A stretch of 64,000 nucleotides of DNA from Ligula intestinalis (taxonomy: Eukaryota; Platyhelminthes; Cestoda; Diphyllobothriidea; Diphyllobothriidae). Position numbers and translations under genes: made by a program. Of the stretch, positions 57,506 to 64,000 are shown one piece after another (the stretch's first letter is position 1; each line of letters starts with the position of its first letter). The notes below the pieces were generated by a model that searched no databases, was not told the DNA's origin, and saw nothing but the letters and a program-made list of their open reading frames with translations. The stretch is taken from contig JAYGXS010000008.1 of assembly GCA_036362985.1 (NCBI GenBank), forward strand, positions 12,236,406-12,300,405, in the 5' to 3' direction.

Positions 57506-58203
57506 TCAAAGTAAAGCATTCTCTGTCTCTCTCATATTGGCGACGGCGTGCCGCCACTTAACAAGCCGCGCGGTAGATAAGCTGGACCAACACGAGGGCC
57601 AGATGTGGGTATTAACCGGGCGCTATTCGGGTTGCACGCTGATAACTAATAACAAGCTTGGCGAGGGGACTTCGTGGTGGCACGCATATGAGCGGCTTCG
57701 GTCGCACCAGCCACCTGAGGAAATTTTCCGCCTCTGGTCTTCTAAATGGTGTTTTAACGCCGTGCTCAAGGGGATGGGTGAAGAGAGAGTGTGCGTGTGT
57801 GGAGCATACCATTCAAGTCTACTATCACGTAAAAAATAATTCACCTGCAAGTCCACCTCCATGCACCATCAACCTGTTTGGAGCCTACAACAGACGTCGT
57901 CGAAATCGAAGGCCGAATTATCGTTGTTCACAGTTATTTTGGGCAAAAAAAACTCTAGTCCAATTAAAATCAACTCTCAAAATTACCGAGAGAGCAACTG
58001 GAAGTTGCTGGATCTATCAACTCCTCATACATACGCAATCTAAGTTTTGAAATTCATCGCGAAAGAGGTAGACGTTCGCGGCTTTATTTGAAGAGCGAGA
58101 GATCTTCATGTCGGTAAATTAGTTGTTGAGCAAAGAGTCAGGTGTGTCGCGGTCTCTTACAAGGACCGCAGAAAGAATAATTATTAAATTCACAGCACAC
58201 GGC
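57506..58203. other. GC-richer unassigned block
   Basis: 57540-57830 is clearly richer in GC and has several overlapping open frames of 60-130 codons on both strands. None shows a recognisable domain. Composition suggests mobile-element DNA; I cannot name it. Confidence 0.4.
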
Positions 58204-58284
58204 GTGCCTCTTAGCTCAATTGGTAGAGCGTTGGCTGTGCAAAAGCATTCCTTGCTGTGCATGTTCGACTCCTGTCGAGGCCGC
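58204..58284 (+). tRNA. tRNA-like gene or pseudogene, possible Cys(GCA)
   Basis: The D arm is well formed: TAGCTCAATTGGTAGAGCG, a perfect internal A box with GCTC/GAGC pairing. The B box is GTTCGACTCC. The acceptor stem pairs CCTC with GAGG but has mismatches at its ends. The anticodon arm reads GCT-GTGCAAA-AGC, which would place GCA. The variable region is longer than normal and the T stem is imperfect. Most likely a tRNA pseudogene or SINE head. The Cys call is tentative. Confidence 0.5.
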
Positions 58285-59049
58285 AAGTTTTGTCACAATT
58301 GTGTAAAATACATAAAGTAAATCTGTCAAACCCCCTAGCAATGTAATGATCCACATTTCATGTTGAAATCGGTTCCCCCTCTTTCACAAAGATGAGAGCT
58401 CTGGGAAGCAATTTTGCTCACCAGAAAATCTTTTGTTTCGCGCTGACTGTCTGGAGAACTTGTCCGGCTCCTAATTATCAAAGCGGCAACTGTTTCTATT
58501 GTTCAGCTATTTGAATGTCTGGCTGATTTTTTTGGCCTTGTATGGACCTGATTTTTCTTCTTCTCGAACCATCAGCGCGAAGAAAAGGCTAATATATTGA
58601 GCACCTTTTTGGTTCTTAAACGTGAATTTATTGGTGTAGGTAACATTTCCGTGAGCATAAGTCATCCCTTCCGCAGTGAAAGTTAGGTTTTATAGGCCTA
58701 TTTTTACAGTCAAAGGACGCTTATCCACAAGAGGTGATGCGATTCTCAAGTTACGGCTCATTCGACGAGACCCGACCACACATGAAAATGTGATGCGGCT
58801 GAGTTTCTTGCAAGATGTGATAAACCGGTGAGCCGAAAATTACTTGAGTCATTGTTCACTGTCCCCCAATCCATAAAAAGTGCAACTTTTTGCTCAATCC
58901 ATATTCGGTGCGGAAACTTGACTTGGCAAAAACATGTCGCCATTAGGGCGACGGACAGGCCACTGCGTCATCATAAACCAACCACGGAGGACCACATGGC
59001 AAAGCATTCATCACACCCCAGGCCACCATGCGTCATAAAATTTCATGAG
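58285..59049. other. no recognisable gene
   Basis: Spacer; 58700-59045 may be the decayed body of the PLE whose end follows, but no PLE motif could be read. Confidence 0.4.
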
Positions 59050-59275
59050 GCCGCATGCCGTTCGACAAACTATTAACAGACAAGAAGGCAATTACCGCTA
59101 ATTGTGGTTTTATGTGTGAAGTAATGACTGTATTCTTTAAATACTGCAAACTCCTCAGAATACGCTACCGATTTTTGCTACTGCTCTCTGGTTATATCTC
59201 TGATGATGAATCCGCGACGGATCTCAAAGTATTGTTCCAGCAATCTTGTCGCCTTCTTCTCAGAATGAAAATTTT
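59050..59275 (+). mobile_element. PLE 3' end, same family as element 2
   Basis: AACTATTAACA.ACAAGAAGGCAATTACCGCTAATTG (59068-59103) through AAATACTGCAAACTCCTCAG matches the minus-strand sequence just downstream of element 2 (24250-24160). Then CTGATGATG (59200), AATCC-GCGAC-GGATCTC, AAAGTATTGTTCCAGCAATC and CTTCTTCTCAG. A solo 3' end without recognisable coding sequence. Confidence 0.7.
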
Positions 59276-60324
59276 AAGAAGCGGTTGATTTGAAAAAAAA
59301 ACATACTTACACAACGTTGATACGCCTAAGTTTTCATTACAAACCGCGCATAAACGGCACCTTAAATGTCAAAAGAACCCTTTGACTAAACGCTCTCAGC
59401 TGCTGTTGAAGTGAATTTCGAAAGTTTTCTCTACATTTAACAATTTCTAGAAGCTTTTTTTACAAAAGGTAAATATGCTGCTCCGATCTATTTCTCCCTA
59501 CCATAGAAGTGCACTCTTTAACCTTCCTTTTGCATGGTTTGGTTCATTTCTTTCTTGCCTTGAGTAAGATGTTTGTCCTTTTCTAAATATAACCAAATTG
59601 AAGCATGTGTTTTTTCACAAGCTTACATTGACATTTGAAGCTCTTTTAAGTTCTTTTTTCTGGGCCGCCATTTCGGGCCTGAGGATATCCTGCCGAAAAC
59701 ACTTTGAAAGCCCTTTTCGTGCAACTGCTCTGAAAACTTATCTCGCCGGGATCATTTTCAAGTAGACGACGGCAAAAAAACGGCCATCAGTAAGTATGTA
59801 GGAACGAGCGCTGTTTCTGTGATAAGATGGTTCAATGTAAGCCTATTGACTTTGCTTTTTCGTTTATTTATGGACAACTTTTTCATCTTTGCAGTCATTT
59901 CCCCTTTCTATGGCTTCCAAAAGCTTCAAATAACTGCTAGTTGAGGAGGCGTTCTGTACGTTAAGCAACGATTCTTGTGTTTTTGTAGGTAGAACCGATT
60001 AGTTAACGGAGATTGAATGTTCCGCTTGGATAAAAGCAGAACCTTACTAACGTACATTAGATAATTTAAACCGTGAGACTTTTGTCTGGAAATGAGCTCC
60101 CCAGCCCAAGTGACATATGGAAAAAGTGAATAAAGCTTTGATGCTAAATTACCGGGTGGATAACACGTGTTTAATGCGTGATATGTACACATTTGAAAAT
60201 AAATTATATCCGCCTCATTCTGCTTTGAATTAATAAAATCGTCGGTGAAATGGAAGCAAGCAAACCCAAAAAACTATAAAATTTAAACCAGAATGGGTAA
60301 ATCTTAAATCAGGTCGGTGTACAG
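59276..60324. other. no recognisable feature
   Basis: AT-rich spacer. CTGAGGATATCCTGCCGAAAAC at about 59680 resembles the hammerhead-like motif loosely and is not called. Confidence 0.45.
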
Positions 60325-60540
60325 TTACCCACTACTGTATAGTCCCGATCGCAAACTAACAACACGGGGGACCCGCGGCTCAAAGGTTACAGCGTTTGCC
60401 TCTGGCCGGAAAGACGCGAACTCAAAACTCAACCGTAGCGGTAATTTTTACTGCTACACTGAAGATGGGCTGCCATCAACTGATGACGCCCAATGAGGCA
60501 GCAAAGAACTATGTAGTGCGATCTGTGTTTGTCAGTAAAA
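60325..60540 (+). mobile_element. tRNA-headed SINE-like repeat, copy 1
   Basis: A tRNA-like head with A box CGCGGCTCAAAGG (60373) and B box GCGAACTCAAAACTC (60416) is preceded by ACTGTATAGTCCCGATC (60336). The second copy at 60.87 kb has ACTGTATATTCCGATC in the same place. The body TGAAGATGGGCTGCCATCAACT follows. Pol III promoter elements are recognisable but degraded. No tail or target duplication established. Confidence 0.6.
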
Positions 60541-60869
60541 AACTTTTTTAGCAAAAAGCCTATTTGGAAAAAAGAAACTTTGGACCGAAAATAACTATTT
60601 GAGCAACCCCTATGACAATTGGGCGGAAAAAAGCTAATTTTTATTAGCCGACCTCACAAAAAAGCTCTATTATTTTAACATAAATGTTCCTGCTAAAATA
60701 AGCTCTTCTCAGAAAAAAAAGAAGATATGAGTTATTGCATAGTTTTGGGTATTCCATCTCGTTAGAATTTATTAATACATATCAGAAGAAAATTCTAAGC
60801 AGTGGCTTTCATATGCTTAAAGGACGACAAGTCTTTACGGCCAAGATAATTTTCTTTCGTTTTAATAGC

Positions 60870-61030
60870 TGCTACTGTATATTCCGATCTAATACCAGCA
60901 AGATGGTGAGCTCGTGGCTCAATGGTTAGGGAGTTCGCCCTGACCGGAGAGATCGCGAGTTCAAAACTGGAGTGTGGCATCAGAAGAGGCCATCCTAGTG
61001 TTCCATGGCTTTGCTGGTAATGTTTTTCTG
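60870..61030 (+). mobile_element. tRNA-headed SINE-like repeat, copy 2
   Basis: A box CGTGGCTCAATGGTTAGG (60912) and B box CGAGTTCAAAACTGG (60956) with TTCGCCCTGACCGGAGAGA between. The stretch is collinear with copy 1 about 540 bases upstream and shares the 5' flank, so both may derive from a longer duplicated unit and not from separate insertions. Confidence 0.6.
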
Positions 61031-61279
61031 CCTATATCCTAGCCACCTCGCGGTGGAGGCTCGAGTCAGAGCTCTAATGGTAACATATACGGATTAGTGC
61101 CTCCCCTAACAGATCGGTATATGTGTATCTGCTACTAATTTAAATATATTTACACTGCGGCTAGGATATGCGACTACTGGCAGACGATTGAAAGGGTGCA
61201 TCGAGACAGTTGAGTCCCCCGAACACTTATTGAGGGTGCATTAATTGTGGTCAATATTCTTATAAGAAACTGGCAGAAC

Positions 61280-61420
61280 AATGAGTCTGTGGTTCGATTG
61301 GAAAGGATGTTGGGCATCTAATGAACAAATCGTGGGTTTGAGCCTCGTGTGGTGCACCAGCCGAAGTCGGATATGACTGCTGGTTAATGACGGCTAATAA
61401 ACCGCAAATGGCCATTCCAT
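61280..61420 (+). mobile_element. third tRNA-like SINE head, different family
   Basis: CTGTGGTTCGATTGGAAAGG (61287) resembles an A box and GTGGGTTTGAGCCTC (61332) a B box 40 bases later. The body GCACCAGCCGAAGTCGGATA with CTGCTGGTTAATGACGG follows. Sequence differs from the two copies above. Confidence 0.45.
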
Positions 61421-61439
61421 TTTTGACGTTGTTACTTAC

Positions 61440-61645
61440 TATACTAACAGCTTGAGTACTTGCTAAAAAGCCCAGACACGTGCTTCGCCGGTATTCTGCC
61501 GCTGCCTGACACAGCTGCGAGGGCTCCGGCTCATCATTGGGTCACCCAGCTTCCCCTGTCTGCTTTCTGGTTGATAAAACGGTTTTGGAAGTTCAGCTTT
61601 TGAACCTCCTGAGCAATTAATTTCTGTTCGCTGTATATATCAATG
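61440..61645 (+). repeat. dispersed repeat E, copy 2
   Basis: See copy 1 at 55955. The first 45 bases recur once more at 61766-61815 (CATACTAACAGCCTGGGTAC, TTGCTATACGGCCCAGAC), where the match breaks off. Confidence 0.65.
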
Positions 61646-61815
61646 CTGTTTAAATTCTAAAGGCGCAGACAGAAATTTGAAGTGTATGTTTTGTTGTAAT
61701 CCGTCCACCCCTATGAAATATACATCTGGTGCCACCAGACAGTATTTGTAGCATAAACTGACGTTTAAACTTACCATACTAACAGCCTGGGTACTTGCTA
61801 TACGGCCCAGACGGG

Positions 61816-63509
61816 TTAACGGATTTCAAAACAAATATGCACTTACGATTTCGGTCTACGCATATAGAATTTAAATATACTGATAAATACCACGAACAAA
61901 AATAAATTTCTTAGGAGATTTAAAAGCTGAAAATTCGATTCTTTTTGTTTCTATCGGAACTGTTCATCTACCATTGGTGCATCCTTGGGTATTTTAATAA
62001 GTACGGAAGCATTTGCTGTTTAAGGAAGTATTTGTCGGTATTTGGCTTTGGGTGCCGCACTGTGAAAACCTAATTCCTTATTATTTTTTATTTTTCTTTA
62101 TCCCTGTCCTCTCATGTTTTGGCATAGCAAGACTCGAGTGTAGCTATATCTCCGTCTAGTGCATATTGTTTACTAGCGTAAGCAGTCTTTTAGAAAAATC
62201 ATACGTGAGTTTTTGGGTGCTTTTTGTTGGACCTGTTAAATAAATTTGGCACACACTGATGAATAAACCGTCCCGTGAGTGTCCTGCTCTATGATAACAC
62301 CTACAAAAGGGAAGTTTGATTTAAGGCGTAAAAACAATCTATGACGATTTTGGGTTAACCCCAGTGTTCAGTGTTCTCCGTTGATCCCTTTTGACTAGGT
62401 AAAACATGTCATCTTCGTAACATACCAACAGTTTTGTAAAAAAGATTTGTGTGGCCAAAATTTTTAATTTCTATGACCTTATATCGCCCAGGAGGTCACA
62501 TTTTGTTAGCTTAAAATCCAGTTCATTTAGTCGTGGGTATTTAAAGTTGCTTTTTTAGATAAAGAGCTAGAAGTTGAGGTAGAGTAGATGCAGGAAAATG
62601 CGCAATGTTGCCCTAATGGAGTTCGTCTTACCGCATACCTTGATATGAACATGAAAAGAGCGACTACCTTGAAGAATATGTTGTCATATTCGATGCAACT
62701 GTGAAAAATCATAAGCAGTCCTGAGAGGTAATATGATTCTGCGCTGGAATTCCTTACTCCTGTAATAATTGCTTTTTTTGCAGGATAACTATTTAGAAGT
62801 CTTGCAATAAGATTTACAGATTAACGACAAAATCAGTCTTTATGGCATGCTGCGTTAATAAGTCATTCTCAGAGATTTGGAGATTTTGGGTTCAATTGAT
62901 CGTACGGATTTGACATTTTTTGCTTTATGCACGACACATGCACACTTTATCAATGGATTTAAAAACATGCTTCGGTAGTTTCTGTGCTTAAAGGCATATA
63001 ACATTATCCATCTTCCAAGAACGTTAGCAGTATTTAGCTTGATATGTCTTCTTGAGAGTTGCGGTTAAACCTTTTTGTCCGCAGGAGGAATAATAGTTTT
63101 TGTCACAGATTTCGGTGTTTTCATTAAATTTTTTTCCTTTTTATAAAAAAAGCGTTAAGTTTTTAAAGCTTCTTCCCAGATTTTGAAGTCTCCATTGTCT
63201 GTGAGGTTTTCTGCTGATATAGTGGACTCAAAAAATTCCAGACTTGTCTATATCGTGTGAGTCACTCAGTTTTATGTTCCTGACCTCTGCAGGGAATCTT
63301 TTTGGTATTTTTTTAAAAATGCTGTCGATGACACCTTCATAAAAGTAGGAATATGAGTCAGGTTTGCAAAAATTCGCTGAGCAATGGCCATCCACCTCTA
63401 GTGGAAAGTGTTCTTATTCGGTTGCTTGATACTTGCAACATACCATATCATTTCCCTTAGAGTTTCAAGTGGGAGAGGAGCGAGGTTTTTTCCAAGCTCC
63501 AACTTTACA
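61816..63509. other. no recognisable feature
   Basis: AT-rich spacer without supported features. Confidence 0.5.

Positions 63510-63540
<31 letters not shown>
63510..63540. repeat. (TA)n microsatellite, slightly imperfect
   Basis: ATATAT tract with one TT interruption, lying about 20 bases outside the first hammerhead unit of the tandem array. A TA tract also flanks the 40-kb copy. Confidence 0.9.
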
Positions 63541-63572
63541 CAGTAGAGGGATATTATAACGTCTGGATTTAA

Positions 63573-63620
63573 CTTGATACAGAACTGTTTCCGGCGTTTT
63601 TGCCTTCATCAGACAGGCAT
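63573..63620 (-). ncRNA. type I hammerhead ribozyme, core intact
   Basis: Minus strand 5' to 3': stem I strand ATGCCTGT, core CTGATGA, A-GGC-AAAAAC-GCC-G (stem II GGC/GCC, three pairs), GAA, then stem III ACAG-TT-CTGT (four perfect pairs with a two-base loop), cleavage base A (triplet GTA), and stem I return TCAAG. All invariant core bases are present. Stem I has mismatches (C.A and T.T) compared with the neighbouring unit, where CTTGG/TCAAG pairs fully. Short stem III is the trait described for minimal type I hammerheads of metazoan retroelements. Confidence 0.72.
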
Positions 63621-63939
63621 AACCCTGAACACCAGCTACTCACACAGCACAAACAAACGCACTCACAGACGGCGCAGTTCGTCCACAACTGTTGTCTGTC
63701 ACATGGGTCATAAGCACTTCATCGAAACGCAGTTCATCAGAGCTTTGACACCTGCCATTTGCTGTTTCTGCTGATCGGGTACACATTCACTCAAGAATGT
63801 GCGAACACCAATCTAATATGCTTCCGAACTAAACAAGTTTCATGTGGCAGTTAGAGGTCCCCACCGGGTGACCGCCTGCCTGGTGGGTTTCGACAAAGTC
63901 ATAATAGCAGTAAGTGTTAGATGACCGCGTCTGGAGTTA

Positions 63940-63984
63940 CTTGATACAGTACTCTTTTGGGCTTATTAGCCTTCATCAGCCAAG
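63940..63984 (-). ncRNA. type I hammerhead ribozyme, core mutated
   Basis: Minus strand: CTTGG, CTGATGA, A-GGC-TAATAA-GCC-C, AAA, AGAG-TA-CTGT, A, TCAAG. Stem I pairs CTTGG/TCAAG over five positions (last a G.T) and stem II is GGC/GCC. The catalytic G that opens the GAA core is A here, and stem III has a G.G mismatch, so this copy is predicted to be slow or inactive. Comparison of the three copies gives a consensus core with GAAACAG-TT-CTGTA. Confidence 0.6.
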
Positions 63985-64000
63985 CATAACTATGAACACC

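Larger units (their letters stand above)
63561..64000 (-). mobile_element. tandem hammerhead repeat (retrozyme-like), at least 1.2 units
   Basis: 63561-63633 recurs at 63929-64000 (cut by the window end), giving a period of 368 bases. Both begin GTCTGGA.TTA and CTTGATACAG and end GCATAAC..TGAACACC on the plus strand. Each repeat carries one hammerhead on the minus strand. The unit has no credible reading frame beyond a 66-codon one on the plus strand that I do not recognise. Its second half (63785-63984) matches the solo unit at 39.9-40.13 kb. Non-coding units of a few hundred bases in tandem with one hammerhead each fit the known architecture of retrozymes and of hammerhead-bearing satellite or PLE terminal repeats. 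Confidence 0.8.

Noticed and set aside
57468..58050. Overlapping 123- and 130-codon frames in a GC-rich block, suggesting a gene
   Set aside because: Frames overlap on both strands as expected from GC-rich DNA with fewer stops, and no frame shows a recognisable domain.
59640..59730. CTGAGGATATCCTGCCGAAAAC as a further hammerhead
   Set aside because: The hairpin and flanking helices do not pair and no tail or PLE sequence adjoins it; probably chance similarity.
1..64000. CRISPR arrays, operons, ribosome binding sites, bacterial-type terminators
   Set aside because: No spaced direct-repeat arrays or prokaryotic gene organisation; AT-rich non-coding sequence with metazoan retroelements argues for a eukaryotic nuclear locus.

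Overview
The window reads as non-coding DNA from a metazoan nuclear genome, probably a flatworm and possibly a tapeworm. It is AT-rich, contains no intact gene I can recognise, and has no bacterial-style gene packing. Everything identifiable is a decayed mobile element or a dispersed repeat. The flatworm call rests on the mix of Penelope-like elements (PLEs) with GIY-YIG endonucleases, CR1/Jockey-type non-LTR elements and hammerhead-ribozyme repeats. It is an inference, and no host gene is visible to test it. Host exons shorter than about 60 codons could have been missed.

Layout. 0-5.8 kb: featureless apart from a small hairpin (2.2 kb) and a decayed PLE end (3.3 kb). 5.8-11.1 kb: C-terminal remnant of a non-LTR element, a 549-bp foldback, a dispersed repeat, a 1.1-kb inverted repeat with a PLE end at its centre, then a CR1-like reverse transcriptase pseudogene with an intact FADD motif. 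13.2-17.7 kb: a head-to-head pair of PLE ends, a broken PLE (RT tail plus GIY-YIG), and a candidate pogo/Tigger-like MITE. 24-27.5 kb: a second PLE (minus strand), a PLE fragment joined to a CR1 3' half, and a third GIY-YIG fragment. 28.7-32.3 kb: a locally triplicated unknown repeat.

38.2-40.3 kb is the most informative block. A PLE coding remnant lies between inverted terminal repeats of about 250 bp, followed by a hammerhead-bearing unit bounded on both sides by (TA)n and then a small foldback. 41.3-44.8 kb holds two more foldbacks with hammerhead-like arms. 46-53 kb has scattered PLE ends, another GIY-YIG remnant and dispersed repeats. 55-62 kb has dispersed repeats, a PLE 3' end and several tRNA-like SINE heads. 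The window ends at 63.5-64 kb in a tandem repeat (period 368 bp) whose units each carry a type I hammerhead ribozyme fold on the minus strand.

How the parts relate. PLEs are known to carry hammerhead motifs and partly inverted or tandem terminal repeats. Here at least six separate sites, from different PLE families, carry a CTGATGA-hairpin-GAAA-like motif next to PLE coding remnants or as outward-facing inverted pairs. The best candidate for an under-described system is the tandem hammerhead unit (63.56-64.0 kb, related copy at 39.9-40.16 kb). It has no coding capacity and looks like a non-autonomous, retrozyme-like element, perhaps mobilised by PLE machinery.
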